From Candidatus Zixiibacteriota bacterium (GTDB lineage: Bacteria; Desulfobacterota; Binatia; UBA9968), in contig DATLYW010000021.1 in assembly GCA_035574315.1 (NCBI GenBank), positions 1-64,000 of the forward strand: 64,000 nt of DNA, written 5' to 3'. Below, in pieces: positions 34,067-53,244 of this stretch. The position numbers and the translations under genes were made by a program. Below the pieces are notes generated by a model. That model saw nothing but the letters and a program-made list of their open reading frames with translations. It was not told the origin of the DNA and did not search any database. Within the stretch, counting starts at the first letter, position 1; each line of letters begins with the position of its first letter.

Positions 34067-34459
34067 ATGGCCGAAAAGGTAATCATGGCGACCGGCAGGC
34101 GAAAAACCTCCGTGGCTCGCGTTTTTCTTCGACCCGGCAAGGGGACGATCGAGGTGAACGATCAACCGTTGGAGCGGTATTTCGGTCGCGAGACGGCGCG
34201 TATGGTCGTGCTCCAGCCTTTCGAGGTGACCCAGACCGCCGGGAGCTTCGATATCTCGGTGAACGTCAAAGGCGGCGGGATCTCCGGGCAGGCGGGAGCG
34301 ATCCGCCACGGTATTACGCGTGCCCTCATGCAGTTCAATCCGGAACTGCGCGGCCCCCTGAAGAAGGCCGGGTTCGTCACGCGGGACCCGCGTGCCGTCG
34401 AGAGAAAGAAATACGGACACCATAAAGCGCGTAAACGGCCACAGTACTCCAAGCGCTAG
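34067..34459 (+). CDS. rpsI: 30S ribosomal protein S9
   Basis: The 130-residue protein matches S9, whose C-terminal tail ([14 protein letters not shown]) reaches the P-site t[23 protein letters not shown] and [19 protein letters not shown] are intact. ATG 34067 follows an AGGAGCGGAA site. It pairs with rplM and is followed by argC at TTG 34464, only 4 bp away. Confidence 0.97.
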   Translation: MAEKVIMATGRRKTSVARVFLRPGKGTIEVNDQPLERYFGRETARMVVLQPFEVTQTAGSFDISVNVKGGGISGQAGAIRHGITRALMQFNPELRGPLKKAGFVTRDPRAVERKKYGHHKARKRPQYSKR

Positions 34460-34463
34460 ATCA

Positions 34464-35522
34464 TTGCCCAAGCCCGCCGCCGACTCGAAAAGCGCACGTG
34501 TCGCGGTTCTCGGAGCCACCGGCTATGCCGGCGTCGAGCTGGTCCGCCTGCTTCTGGGCCACCCGCGCGTTCGGATCACCCTGCTCACCTCTCAGCAATA
34601 CGCCGGCAGGAAGCTGAGCGACATCTATCCGTCGCTCGCGGGAAAATGCGACCTGACGCTCGAGGAGATCGCGCCGGAAAAGGTGGCGGAGCGCGCCGAT
34701 CTCGCGTTCGCCGCGTTGCCGCACGCGGCGTCGATGGTCGTGGTCGCCGAGCTGGTTCGCCGCCGGCTGCGCGTCATCGATCTCAGCGCCGACTTTCGCC
34801 TTCACGACCCGGAGTGCTACCGGAAGTGGTACGGCGAGCATAAGGCTCCCGGACTGCTGAAGAAGGCGGTCTACGGGTTGCCCGAGATCCACCGAAAGAG
34901 AATCGCAGGGGCGACGTTGGTCGCCAATCCCGGGTGTTATCCGACCGGCGCGGTGCTCGGCCTGGCTCCGCTTTTTGCGGAAAAAATGGTCGAGGGCGGC
35001 GTCGTGGTCGACGCGAAATCGGGCGTTACCGGCGCCGGACGGAGCGCCGCCGTGGAGCTGTCGTTCGGCGAGGTGCACGACAATTTCAAGGCCTATAACG
35101 TCGCCGCTCACCGTCACACGCCCGAGATGGAGCAGGAACTGGGGGAAATCGCCGGCCGCCCGGTTTCGGTGCTCTTTGCGCCGCACCTGCTACCGATCAA
35201 CCGGGGAATCCTGTCGACGATCTACGTCCGCTTGAAGAAAAAACCCACCGCCGAGCAGCTGCTCGACCTCTACCGCGACCATTACCGCGACGAGCCTTTC
35301 GTGCGAGTCCACGAGGCCCGCTTTCCGGAAACCAAGGAAGTTCGCGGGACCAATGACTGCGCGGTCGGGCTCCGCTACGACCCGCGGACCGAAACACTCG
35401 TGGTGATCACCGCTATCGACAACCTCGTCAAGGGAGCCGCCGGCCAGGCGATCCAGAACATGAACCTGATGTGCGGGTGGCCGGAAGCGGAAGGGCTCGG
35501 AGGGGCCGCATTGGTGCCCTAG
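34464..35522 (+). CDS. argC: N-acetyl-gamma-glutamyl-phosphate reductase
   Basis: The enzyme reduces N-acetylglutamyl phosphate in arginine synthesis. The Rossmann motif AVLGATGYAGVELVRLL starts near residue 13, the nucleophile Cys158 is in ANPGCYPTGA, and a catalytic His is in AAHRHTPEMEQEL. About 352 residues is normal for the family. The only start after rpsI is TTG 34464 (MPKPAADSKSARVAVLG); an extension inside rpsI is not credible. The gene is convergent with lptG, with 7 bp between the stops. Confidence 0.95.
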   Translation: MPKPAADSKSARVAVLGATGYAGVELVRLLLGHPRVRITLLTSQQYAGRKLSDIYPSLAGKCDLTLEEIAPEKVAERADLAFAALPHAASMVVVAELVRRRLRVIDLSADFRLHDPECYRKWYGEHKAPGLLKKAVYGLPEIHRKRIAGATLVANPGCYPTGAVLGLAPLFAEKMVEGGVVVDAKSGVTGAGRSAAVELSFGEVHDNFKAYNVAAHRHTPEMEQELGEIAGRPVSVLFAPHLLPINRGILSTIYVRLKKKPTAEQLLDLYRDHYRDEPFVRVHEARFPETKEVRGTNDCAVGLRYDPRTETLVVITAIDNLVKGAAGQAIQNMNLMCGWPEAEGLGGAALVP

Positions 35523-35529
35523 GTTCTTT

Positions 35530-36639
35530 TCATTCCTCGGCGGTAAAGAAGAACAGTCCGATCATGGCGAAGATCAAGTTGGGAATCCAGGCCGCCGCCC
35601 ACGGCGCCAGGGTCCCGCTATGCCCGAGCGAGAAGCAAAAAGCGGAAAGCACCCAGTAGCCGAAGGCGATCACCATGGCGGTGCCGAAGCTCAACGCCAT
35701 CCCGGCGCCGATGCGGCGCTTGAGCGCGAACGGCGTCGCCAGCAGGACCATCAGCGGGGAGATGAAGGGGATCGCGAGCTTGACCTGGAGGTCCACCTCA
35801 TAGACCGTGGCGTCGATTCCCTTGCTCTTCATTTCGGCGATGTGCTTTTGCAGATCGAAGAACGTGAACTCCTCCGCGTCGCGAGCGAGCAGCTTCAGGT
35901 CGTCCGGCGTTTCGGAAATCTGCGGGGCGGCAAGAATCTTTTCGCTCGACATCTTCCCGTCCGGCAGAAAGCTCCAGCGGACGCCCTCGCGCGTCTTCCA
36001 CTGCCGCCCGTCCCATTCGGCCGCCGGTATCTCGATGAGGTTCTTGAGGCTGAAGTCGCGGTTGAGCGTGAAGACGGTGATCCCTTCGAGCGAGACGCGG
36101 CGGGTGTCGAACCGGTCGACGTTGATGAAGCTGTTTTCGCTCCGGATCCAGATGTCGCGCGTCCCGAAGAGGCTCTGGGGCAGCTTGTTCTTGATATGGG
36201 TCTTGTAAATCGTCTGCGCCCGGTGGGTGAAGACGGGAACCAGCGCCTCGTTCCAGAGAAACGTAACGCCGCAGATCACCAGGGAGAGCAGCAGGAGCGG
36301 CAGCGCGATCCTCTGGACCGTGAGCCCGCCGGCGCGCATCGCGGTGATTTCGTGGCTGCGCGCCAACGTGCCGAGGCAGAACAAGGTGGAAAAGAGCGTC
36401 GCGAAGCCGATGACCCGAGAGATCGACAGCGGTACCTTGTAGAGCAGGTAGCGGATGGCGGTCATCAGCGAAACGCCGGCGTCGATAAACGTCCCGGTCC
36501 GGTCGAAAAACTCAACGACCACGAACAGCGAGGTCACCACGGCGAGGCTGGCGAAGAAGATTGCGATGAAGCCGCGGGCGATGTAGCGGTCCAGAACGCT
36601 TCCCAGGGGCAGAAAACGGATGCGGTGGTTGGCGGCCAT
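35530..36639 (-). CDS. lptG: LPS export permease LptG
   Basis: The 369-residue inner-membrane protein belongs to the LptF/LptG family. Three helices near the N-terminus (DRYIARGFIAIFFASLAVV opens the first) and three near the C-terminus flank a periplasmic beta-jellyroll domain (about residues 125-265), with IDATVYEVDLQVKLAIPFISPLMVLLATPFAL at the second membrane block. With LptF and the LptB ATPase it extracts lipopolysaccharide from the inner membrane. ATG 36639 follows GAGGAG and is 2 bp after the lptF stop. Confidence 0.93.
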   Translation of the reverse strand: MAANHRIRFLPLGSVLDRYIARGFIAIFFASLAVVTSLFVVVEFFDRTGTFIDAGVSLMTAIRYLLYKVPLSISRVIGFATLFSTLFCLGTLARSHEITAMRAGGLTVQRIALPLLLLSLVICGVTFLWNEALVPVFTHRAQTIYKTHIKNKLPQSLFGTRDIWIRSENSFINVDRFDTRRVSLEGITVFTLNRDFSLKNLIEIPAAEWDGRQWKTREGVRWSFLPDGKMSSEKILAAPQISETPDDLKLLARDAEEFTFFDLQKHIAEMKSKGIDATVYEVDLQVKLAIPFISPLMVLLATPFALKRRIGAGMALSFGTAMVIAFGYWVLSAFCFSLGHSGTLAPWAAAWIPNLIFAMIGLFFFTAEE

Positions 36640-36641
36640 GC

Positions 36642-37835
36642 TCAGCTCCTCCCCGCCATCCGGGCGAGCCTGTAGACGACCGCCGACCATCCGTCCTCCA
36701 CCCGGGCCGGCAGAAACAGCGGCGATTCCCGCAGGGCCTTGTAGAACAAATGAAGCGCGATCAGGCTCACGACGAAATTCGGAAACCACAGCGAGACGGC
36801 CGGGTGGACCAGGCCTTTTTCGCCGAAGGCCTTGCCCAGGGAAAGCAGCCCGTAATAGAGCAGAAGCCAGAACAGGGAAAGCGTAAAACCCCAAGAGCGG
36901 CTGGTACGCCAGCTCCGCGGCAGCAATGTCAGCGAGACCCCGAGCAAGGCGAAAATGAGGGGCACGAAGGCGAACGAGAACCGCTGGTGCAGCTCCATGC
37001 GCTCGGCGATCGCTTGCGAGCCGGCTTCTCGCTTCTCCCGAATGGCGCCGAGCAGCTCTCCGAGCGACATCTCCTTGGGTCCCGCATCCTTCTTCTGCAC
37101 CGGCCCCACGAGCTCGTCCAGGTCAAGCTTGAAATCGTAAATGTTGAAGCGGGTCTGGCTGAAACCCGCGCGCTTCTTGTCGCGCTCGTAGATCGAGCCG
37201 TCGAACAGCTTCAGCCCGAAGGTGTTGCTGGACTCGTCGGTCGTGATCAGCGCGACCTTTCCGAGAATGACGGAATCCTTCAATTTGTCGCGCTTATCGA
37301 CGATGAGAATTCCCTGCGCGGTGTTTCCCGGAGGGATCACTTCTTCGACGTAGATGAGGATATGGGGAAAGTCGTCGTTGAAGACTTTTTCCTTGAGGGC
37401 GGTTCCCACCCGGCTCTTGGCGATATTATAGAGTTCCTTCTTGAGGGCGGCGTTTGCGGTCGGGCGTGCCAGCGTGGTGAGCAGCAGGGTGATAACGGCG
37501 ATGAGCAGCCCGAGCCAGGCCACCGGCCAGAAGATCTGTGCCGGGCTTACGCCCGAGGCCTTAAGGGCGAGGATCTCATGGTCGGCCGCCAGCCGGCCGA
37601 GCCCGACCAGGACCGACAGCAGAAAGGCCATGGGCACCGTGAGCTCGAGGAATGTGGGAAAGATATAGGCGAAGAGCGTGCCGATCTGCGTGAGCGAAAC
37701 GCCGCGGTTCACGACCAGCTCGATGAGCTTCAAAACTCTGGCGACCAGCAGGATCGACGTGAATGCCAGCAGGCCGAAAAGGAAAACTGGCAGGATCTCG
37801 GAGATCAGATAACGCGCGAGCGTAGTCCTTTTCAC
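36642..37835 (-). CDS. lptF: LPS export permease LptF
   Basis: The 397-residue protein starts at GTG 37835 (MKRTTLARYLISEILPVFLFGLLAF). It has the LptF layout: VPMAFLLSVLVGLGRLAADHEILALKASGVSP in the second helix and coupling-helix region, a periplasmic domain, and ELHQRFSFAFVPLIFALLGVSLTLLPR before the last helices. It is co-transcribed with lptG. Presence of both proves a lipopolysaccharide-exporting outer membrane. The upstream divergent gene is rlmB-like; an extended N-terminus beyond GTG is not supported. Confidence 0.93.
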   Translation of the reverse strand: MKRTTLARYLISEILPVFLFGLLAFTSILLVARVLKLIELVVNRGVSLTQIGTLFAYIFPTFLELTVPMAFLLSVLVGLGRLAADHEILALKASGVSPAQIFWPVAWLGLLIAVITLLLTTLARPTANAALKKELYNIAKSRVGTALKEKVFNDDFPHILIYVEEVIPPGNTAQGILIVDKRDKLKDSVILGKVALITTDESSNTFGLKLFDGSIYERDKKRAGFSQTRFNIYDFKLDLDELVGPVQKKDAGPKEMSLGELLGAIREKREAGSQAIAERMELHQRFSFAFVPLIFALLGVSLTLLPRSWRTSRSWGFTLSLFWLLLYYGLLSLGKAFGEKGLVHPAVSLWFPNFVVSLIALHLFYKALRESPLFLPARVEDGWSAVVYRLARMAGRS

Positions 37836-37843
37836 GACTCCCC

Positions 37844-37872
37844 ATGGTATCGGTTGTCCCGGCTTTTGTAAA
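37844..37872 (-). promoter_or_regulatory. Candidate promoter for lptF-lptG
   Basis: On the minus strand TTTACA (37872-37867), 17 bp and TACCAT (37849-37844). The start site would fall about 2 nt before the GTG start codon, so the message would be near leaderless. Confidence 0.35.
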
Positions 37873-37905
37873 TTCAATCCGGCGAAATCGGAGAGGAGCG
37901 CCAGC

Positions 37906-38676
37906 GTGACGGTCGGGCGGGAAACTCTGATCTCGGGGGTGAACCCCGTTATGGAAAAGCTCAGGGCGGCGCCGGGGGATATCGTGGAGATCATCGTCGG
38001 CGAGGGTGTACGCCGGCCGGCATTGCGCGCGATCGTGGCACAAGCGCGAGATTCCGGGGTGACCGTGAGGACCCTGCCGCAGGGCGCGCTCGACGGCTTG
38101 GCCGGCGGACGGAGCCACCAAGGGGTGTTGGCCCGGGTGGCTGCTTATGTTTACGCGGAATTTCCAGAGCTTATCCGGGAGCTCGCGGCTTCCACCGGCC
38201 GGTGTTGGGTGCTGGTCCTCGACGGAATCACGGACCCACGGAATTTCGGCGCCCTCCTGCGCACCGCTGAGGCCGTGGGCATCCGGGACGTCGTGATCCC
38301 CAGGGACCGCTCGGTCGGGGTAACACCCGCCGTTGTGAAGGCGTCGGCAGGCGCGGTCAGCTACCTCAGGATCTGCCGGGTCACGAACCTGCGCCGTGCC
38401 CTGGCCGAATTGAAGGAGGCGGGTTTGTGGATCGTGGGGCTCGACCCGGCTGCTCCAGACAGCGCCTACGGGCGGAGTTACCCGGAAAGGCTCGGGATCG
38501 TGCTTGGGAGCGAGGGCAAAGGCATCAGGCCGCTCGTCAGCCGGGAATGCGATTTTCGGGTTTCGCTCCCTATGCGAGGCAAACTGCAGTCGCTCAACGT
38601 CAGCGTCGCGGGCGGGGTCTTTCTGTACGAGCTGCTGCGCCAGGCGGAGGTTGACAAGGCCGGGGGTACGGGATAA
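37906..38676 (+). CDS. rlmB: TrmH/SpoU-family RNA 2'-O-ribose methyltransferase, RlmB-like
   Basis: The 256-residue protein has an N-terminal substrate-binding domain (ISGVNPVMEKLRA to about residue 85) and a knotted SPOUT methyltransferase domain: VLDGITDPRNFGALLRTAEAVG, GIVLGSEGKGIRPLV and SLPMRGKLQSLNVSVAGGVFLYELLRQ, the three SpoU motifs. The family member RlmB methylates G2251 of 23S rRNA; related enzymes act on tRNA, so the target is likely but not certain. The start is GTG 37906, after GGAGAGGAG. Confidence 0.88.
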   Translation: MTVGRETLISGVNPVMEKLRAAPGDIVEIIVGEGVRRPALRAIVAQARDSGVTVRTLPQGALDGLAGGRSHQGVLARVAAYVYAEFPELIRELAASTGRCWVLVLDGITDPRNFGALLRTAEAVGIRDVVIPRDRSVGVTPAVVKASAGAVSYLRICRVTNLRRALAELKEAGLWIVGLDPAAPDSAYGRSYPERLGIVLGSEGKGIRPLVSRECDFRVSLPMRGKLQSLNVSVAGGVFLYELLRQAEVDKAGGTG

Positions 38677-38725
38677 TAGGTGCTTCGGTGGGAGAGGTGG
38701 AGCACGGTTTGACGAGGCTCGCCTG

Positions 38726-38755
38726 TTGACATAACCGTTCCGAGGTGCTTTAAAT
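38726..38755 (+). promoter_or_regulatory. Promoter of the tRNA-tuf transcription unit
   Basis: TTGACA (38726-38731) is followed at 17-18 bp by TTTAAA or TTAAAT. A GC-rich 15-bp region after it has a hairpin (CAGGGG with CCCCCTG). The first tRNA begins about 170 nt downstream. Confidence 0.6.
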
Positions 38756-38924
38756 AATCGTTTACTACAGGGGAGTGTCCCCCTGCCGTCTTTTGCCGTG
38801 TAGGCATAGGATTCACTAAAAACTTACGAGCTGTTGATCAAATCTTAAGGTCATTCCCATCACGACCCCGGGGGTGGACGAACGAGTCTCTTTTCGTCGG
38901 GCGGCTGGGTCCTTGGCAGGTTGG

Positions 38925-38999
38925 GCTGGCGTAGCTCAACGGCAGAGCAGCTGATTTGTAATCAGCAGGTTGTAGGTTCAAGTCCTATCGCCAGCTCCA
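38925..38999 (+). tRNA. tRNA-Thr (TGT)
   Basis: GCTGGCG pairs with CGCCAGC, the stem GCTGA/TCAGC encloses TGT, discriminator T and CCA are encoded (75 nt). Confidence 0.95.
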
Positions 39000-39071
39000 A
39001 GCGAGACCCGCGGTCGGGGATCAAGAGGCAAGGCGGCCGGGTATCCGTGAAGGGGTCGTAAACAGGGCAAG

Positions 39072-39156
<85 letters not shown>

Positions 39157-39159
39157 TTT

Positions 39160-39235
39160 GCGGGAATAGCTCAGTTGGTAGAGCGCGAGCCTTCCAAGCT
39201 CGGGGTCGCGGGTTCGAGTCCCGTTTCCCGCTCCA
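39160..39235 (+). tRNA. tRNA-Gly (TCC)
   Basis: GCGGGAA pairs with TTCCCGC, the stem CGAGC/GCTCG encloses TCC, and CCA is encoded (76 nt). It starts only 3 nt after tRNA-Tyr ends. Confidence 0.96.
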
Positions 39236-39321
39236 AACGTGTTTGGACGATGGCGGGCAGCGAACGGTTGGCGGCCGCCGGCGGCCGGGGCCGGCTATCC
39301 GCTGCAAGCCATCGGGACTGT

Positions 39322-39394
39322 GCCCAGGTAGCTCAGTCGGTAGAGCACGTCCTTGGTAAGGACGAGGTCGGCGGTTCAATCCCGCTCCTGGGCT
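39322..39394 (+). tRNA. tRNA-Thr (GGT), without encoded CCA
   Basis: GCCCAGG pairs with CCTGGGC and the stem CGTCC/GGACG encloses GGT. The 3' end reads T then TTG, so the CCA must be added by a nucleotidyltransferase; every other tRNA in this window encodes it. Confidence 0.94.
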
Positions 39395-39475
39395 TTGCGT
39401 AATCGACATTTTGCGACGAATCCGGGCGCCGGAAGCCGAAGCACGGGCTGTCGAACAAATTAGGAGGAAGCGACG

Positions 39476-40666
<1,191 letters not shown>

Positions 40667-40687
40667 CTCGGGAAGGGGGTTGCGACC

Positions 40688-40840
40688 ATGCGCGAGCTGA
40701 TTGGCTTCGCCTGCGATCAGTGCAAGCGGAAGAATTATACGACGACCAAGAACAGAAAACGAACCACGGAAAAGCTGGCTTTAAAGAAATTCTGTCCTTT
40801 TTGCCGGGCCCATACCCTGCACCGCGAGGTCAAGGTTTAG
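40688..40840 (+). CDS. rpmG: 50S ribosomal protein L33
   Basis: The 50-residue protein (MRELIGFACDQCKRKNYTTT opening, CPFCRAH near the end) has two CxxC pairs, so this is a zinc-binding form of L33. It lies between tuf and tRNA-Trp, the usual place. A GGGAAGGGGG site precedes ATG 40688. Being only 50 residues, it is easily missed by length cut-offs. Confidence 0.95.
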   Translation: MRELIGFACDQCKRKNYTTTKNRKRTTEKLALKKFCPFCRAHTLHREVKV

Positions 40841-40851
40841 GAAAGGCGTCG

Positions 40852-40929
40852 GGGTCAGTAGCTCCAATTGGCTAGAGCACCGGACTCCAAATCCGGTTGT
40901 TGCAGGTTCGAATCCTGCCTGACCCGCCA
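40852..40929 (+). tRNA. tRNA-Trp (CCA)
   Basis: GGGTCAG pairs with CTGACCC, the stem CCGGA/TCCGG encloses CCA as anticodon, and CCA is encoded at the 3' end. It sits in the conserved rpmG-trnW-secE order. Confidence 0.95.
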
Positions 40930-40947
40930 TTTGTTCATTGGAGCCTC

Positions 40948-41163
40948 ATGGGGGATTGGATTCAAAGGGTCCAGGATGGCGTTCGGCGTACGCTCGAGTT
41001 TTTCGAAGAGTCCTGGCAGGAGCTCAAGAAGGTTCACTGGCCTTCGCGCAAGGAAACCTATGCGGCGACCGCCGTGGTCATCATTGTCGTGGTGCTGGTG
41101 TCGATCTATCTGGCGATCATCGACTTCGGCCTGACCAAGGCAATCCAGTCCCTGATCGATTGA
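40948..41163 (+). CDS. secE: Preprotein translocase subunit SecE
   Basis: The 71-residue protein is the short, single-helix form of SecE. The amphipathic segment FFEESWQELKKVHWPSRKET is the conserved cytoplasmic part, and ATAVVIIVVVLVSIYLAIIDF is the transmembrane helix. It stabilises SecY. It follows tRNA-Trp and precedes nusG by 20 bp. Confidence 0.95.
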   Translation: MGDWIQRVQDGVRRTLEFFEESWQELKKVHWPSRKETYAATAVVIIVVVLVSIYLAIIDFGLTKAIQSLID

Positions 41164-41183
41164 ACCTCGCGGGGGACTTCCCT

Positions 41184-41714
41184 ATGGCGAAGCAATGGTA
41201 CATCGTCCACACCTTCTCCGGCTACGAGCAGAAAGCGAAGGCGGCTCTCGAAGAACGGATCAAGGCTTTGGGCAAGCAGGATTATTTCGGCGAGATCCTG
41301 GTCCCGGTGGAAAAGGTGGTGGAGCTGGTCAAGGGAAAGAAAAAAACTTCTTCCCGGAAATTTTTCCCGGGGTACATCCTCGTACAGATGGAGCTGAACG
41401 ACGAGACCTGGCACGTGGTCAAGGAGACGCCCAAGGTGACTGGCTTCGTCGGCGGGAGCACGAATCCGCCGCCGGTGAGCGACGAGGAGGTCCGGGCGAT
41501 CACCCAGCAGATGGAGGAAGGAGCGATCAAGCCGAAGCCGAGAGTGCTCTTTTCGGTCGGAGAGAACGTGAAGGTGATCGACGGGCCGTTCGCGGACTTC
41601 AACGGGGTGGTCGAGGAAGTGCGGCCCGATAAGGGAAAGCTGCGGGTGTTGATCAGCATTTTCGGCCGGGCGACGCCGGTGGAGCTGGAATTCGTGCAGG
41701 TGGAGCGCAATTAG
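41184..41714 (+). CDS. nusG: Transcription termination/antitermination factor NusG
   Basis: The 176-residue protein joins an NGN domain (QWYIVHTFSGYEQKAKAALEERI and FPGYILVQM) that binds RNA polymerase with a C-terminal KOW domain (GENVKVIDGPFADFNGVVEEV) that contacts Rho or ribosomal S10. No insertion is present. It is co-oriented with secE and rplK. Confidence 0.97.
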   Translation: MAKQWYIVHTFSGYEQKAKAALEERIKALGKQDYFGEILVPVEKVVELVKGKKKTSSRKFFPGYILVQMELNDETWHVVKETPKVTGFVGGSTNPPPVSDEEVRAITQQMEEGAIKPKPRVLFSVGENVKVIDGPFADFNGVVEEVRPDKGKLRVLISIFGRATPVELEFVQVERN

Positions 41715-41729
41715 AGTCAGGGGACGGAA

Positions 41730-42155
41730 ATGGCCAAGAAGGTAATCGGGGAAATCAAGCTGCAGATTCCGGCGGGCCAAGCCAACCCCAGCCCTCCCGT
41801 GGGGCCGGCGCTGGGCCAGCGCGGCGTCAACATCATGGAGTTTTGCAAGGCCTTCAACGCAGCGACGCAGTCGCAGCAGGGCATGATCATTCCGGTAATC
41901 GTCACGGTCTACGCCGATCGCTCTTTCACGTTCGTCACTAAGACGCCGCCCGCCTCGGTGCTCTTGAAGAAGGCCGCCGGTGTCGAGAAGGGCTCCGCCG
42001 AGCCGGGAAAGAAAACGGTCGGCAGGGTCACGCGAGCTCAAATCCGGCAGATCGCGGAACTCAAGATGAAGGACCTGACCGCAAAGGACCTTGCCGCGGC
42101 CGAGCGATCGGTCGAGGGGACCGCGCGGAGCCTGGGCCTGGAAATCGAGGGGTAG
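41730..42155 (+). CDS. rplK: 50S ribosomal protein L11
   Basis: The 141-residue protein has the L11 signatures: [34 protein letters not shown], the proline-rich N-terminal domain, and the RNA-binding C-terminal domain with [22 protein letters not shown]. It forms the GTPase-associated centre stalk base. It follows nusG by 15 bp and begins the L11-L1-L10-L12 operon. Confidence 0.98.
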   Translation: MAKKVIGEIKLQIPAGQANPSPPVGPALGQRGVNIMEFCKAFNAATQSQQGMIIPVIVTVYADRSFTFVTKTPPASVLLKKAAGVEKGSAEPGKKTVGRVTRAQIRQIAELKMKDLTAKDLAAAERSVEGTARSLGLEIEG

Positions 42156-42174
42156 GGGGAACTAGGGAAACGCC

Positions 42175-42879
42175 ATGAGCGGGAGCGGAAAAGGTTATCG
42201 GGCGGCCCTGGCGAAGGTCGATCGCACCCGGCGCTATGCGCTGGAAGAAGCATTGAAGCTGGTCAAGGAGATCGCACGGGCCAAATTCGACGAAACGGTG
42301 GAGATGGCGGTGCGCCTCGGCGTGGATCCCCGGCAGGCGGACCAAAACATTCGAGGCACCGTCAACCTGCCCCACGGGATGGGAAAACCGGTGCGGGTTC
42401 TGGCCTTCGCCAAAGGGGAGAAGGAAAAAGAAGCCCGGGAGGCGGGCGCCGATTTCGTTGGCAGCGACGATCTCATCAAGAAGATCAGCGAGGGGTGGCT
42501 CGACTTCGACAAGGCGGTCGCCACGCCGGACATGATGGGAGCGGTGGGCCGGATCGGGAAGATCTTGGGCCCGCGAGGGCTGATGCCGAATCCCAGGACC
42601 GGCACGGTCACGATGGAGATCGGCAAGGCGGTCCGGGAAATCAAGGCGGGCAAGCTGGAATTCCGCGTCGACAAGGCGGGCAACGTCCACGTGCCGATCG
42701 GCAAAGCGTCGTTTTCCGCCGAGCAGTTGATCGACAACGCAAAGGCAGTTCTGGCTTCGATCCTGAGGGCGAAGCCGGCGTCGGCCAAGGGAAACTACGT
42801 GCGCGGGGTGACGGTGGCAACCACGATGGGTCCGGGCGTCAAGATCGACCTTTCGCAGGTCCGCACGATGGCGGCGTGA
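42175..42879 (+). CDS. rplA: 50S ribosomal protein L1
   Basis: The 234-residue protein is full length. [36 protein letters not shown] and [24 protein letters not shown] are the conserved RNA-contact and interdomain motifs. L1 forms the mobile stalk beside the E site and often represses its own operon. It is followed by rplJ after 40 bp. Confidence 0.98.
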   Translation: MSGSGKGYRAALAKVDRTRRYALEEALKLVKEIARAKFDETVEMAVRLGVDPRQADQNIRGTVNLPHGMGKPVRVLAFAKGEKEKEAREAGADFVGSDDLIKKISEGWLDFDKAVATPDMMGAVGRIGKILGPRGLMPNPRTGTVTMEIGKAVREIKAGKLEFRVDKAGNVHVPIGKASFSAEQLIDNAKAVLASILRAKPASAKGNYVRGVTVATTMGPGVKIDLSQVRTMAA

Positions 42880-42919
42880 GGGCGCCAGAGGTTTCTTGAG
42901 CGGGGGCAGGGAGACGAGC

Positions 42920-43465
42920 ATGACGGAAGCGCAAACGGAGCGAGCCAGCCATCGCGCAAAGGCGGCAACGGTGGCGGCGGTGCATCGGAAGTTCAAGGCC
43001 GCGAAGATGGCGATCGCAACCGAGTACCGGGGGCTGACGGTGGCCCAGATGACGAGGTTGCGCCGCGAGATCCGCGAGGCTGCGGGCGAGTACCAGGTGA
43101 TCAAGAACACGCTGGTGCGCCGGGCGCTCAAGCAAACCGATTTCGTCGCGCTGGAGGGTTTGCTTCAGGGGCCCAATGGTTGGGTGTTCGCCTATGAGGA
43201 TCCCGTGGCGCTGTCCAAGGCTCTCGTCAAGTTCGCGGAGGCTCACGAGAAGCTCACGATCAAAGGGGCGATGTTCGAAGGCCAGGTGATGGACCCTGCC
43301 AAGGTGAAGCTCCTGGCTCAGATGCCGAGCAAGCCCGAGCTGCAGGCCAAGCTGCTGGCGCTTATCCAGGCGCCGGCGACGCGGCTCGTCCGGCTCCTTC
43401 AGGAGCCTGGAGCGCGGGTGGTGCGATTGCTGGAGAGCGTGCGCAAGAGCAGGACCGAATCCTAG
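42920..43465 (+). CDS. rplJ: 50S ribosomal protein L10
   Basis: The 181-residue protein is the stalk anchor for L7/L12 dimers. YRGLTVAQMTRLRREIREAAGEYQVIKNTLVRRAL is the RNA-binding part, and the helical C-terminus (RLLQEPGARVVRLLESVRKS) carries L12-binding helices. ATG 42920 follows GGGAGACGAG; an apparent upstream TTG at 42896 is not needed. Confidence 0.96.
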   Translation: MTEAQTERASHRAKAATVAAVHRKFKAAKMAIATEYRGLTVAQMTRLRREIREAAGEYQVIKNTLVRRALKQTDFVALEGLLQGPNGWVFAYEDPVALSKALVKFAEAHEKLTIKGAMFEGQVMDPAKVKLLAQMPSKPELQAKLLALIQAPATRLVRLLQEPGARVVRLLESVRKSRTES

Positions 43466-43504
43466 ACAAAGCAAGTGGAATAACACAAAGGGGGACCACA
43501 TCTT

Positions 43505-43882
43505 ATGGCCGAGGTATCGAGAGAGCAAGTCAAGGACTTCATCAAGAACATGACGCTGATGGACGCGGCCGCGCTCGTGAAAGAGCTGGAGGAAGAGCTG
43601 GGGGTGAGCGCGGCGGCCCCGGTTGCGGTGGCCGCCGCGGCCGGACCGGCGGCGGCGCCGGCAGAGGAGAAGACCGAGTTTAACGTGATTCTGACCGACG
43701 CCGGGGAGAAGAAAATCCAGGTGATCAAGGTCGTCCGCGAGCTCACGGGGCTCGGCCTCAAGGAGGCCAAGGACCTGGTGGACGGGGCGCCGAAACCGGT
43801 CAAGGAAGGGGTTTCCAAGGCCGAGGCCGAAACCATCAAGAAAAAGCTGGAGGAGCAGGGAGCCAAGGTCGAGATCAAGTAG
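43505..43882 (+). CDS. rplL: 50S ribosomal protein L7/L12
   Basis: The 125-residue acidic protein has a dimerisation N-terminal domain, an Ala/Pro-rich hinge ([20 protein letters not shown]) and the factor-binding C-terminal domain ([41 protein letters not shown]). It recruits translational GTPases. It follows rplJ by 39 bp and precedes rpoB. Confidence 0.98.
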   Translation: MAEVSREQVKDFIKNMTLMDAAALVKELEEELGVSAAAPVAVAAAAGPAAAPAEEKTEFNVILTDAGEKKIQVIKVVRELTGLGLKEAKDLVDGAPKPVKEGVSKAEAETIKKKLEEQGAKVEIK

Positions 43883-43942
43883 GGGATGGCGCGGGCGGAC
43901 GACGGGGTTTCGGTAACGGCGTTCAGCTGAAGAGGAGCGAGC

Positions 43943-48046
<4,104 letters not shown>

Positions 48047-48087
48047 GGGAACCGAAAGGCCGCAACGCTGCCCGGAGGGAAGCCTGT

Positions 48088-52215
<4,128 letters not shown>

Positions 52216-52235
52216 ACGGCTGGCGCATCGGGGTT

Positions 52236-52264
52236 TTGACATGACCGGAGGGATTTGTTAAAAA
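52236..52264 (+). promoter_or_regulatory. Strong sigma-70 promoter of the rpsL operon
   Basis: TTGACA (52236-52241), a 17-bp spacer and TAAAAA (52259-52264) lie just after rpoC. The rpsL ATG is about 60 nt downstream. Confidence 0.75.
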
Positions 52265-52324
52265 AAAGAGTTTCCCAGTATCCAGGCCGCATCGCAGATC
52301 CGCGGCGGCGTACCGAACGGAGCT

Positions 52325-53175
<851 letters not shown>

Positions 53176-53200
53176 GTAAGACTCTATCGAGAATCGGAAG

Positions 53201-53229
53201 GGAGGCGGTCGAACCGCCTCCTCTTTTTT
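53201..53229 (+). terminator. Rho-independent terminator or attenuator between rpsG and fusA
   Basis: A 9-bp GC-rich stem (GGAGGCGGT with ACCGCCTCC) with a 3-nt loop is followed by TCTTTTTT. It lies 25 bp after the rpsG stop and 16 bp before the fusA ATG, so read-through or an alternative promoter is needed for fusA. Confidence 0.8.
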
Positions 53230-53244
53230 CGGCAATAAGGGATA

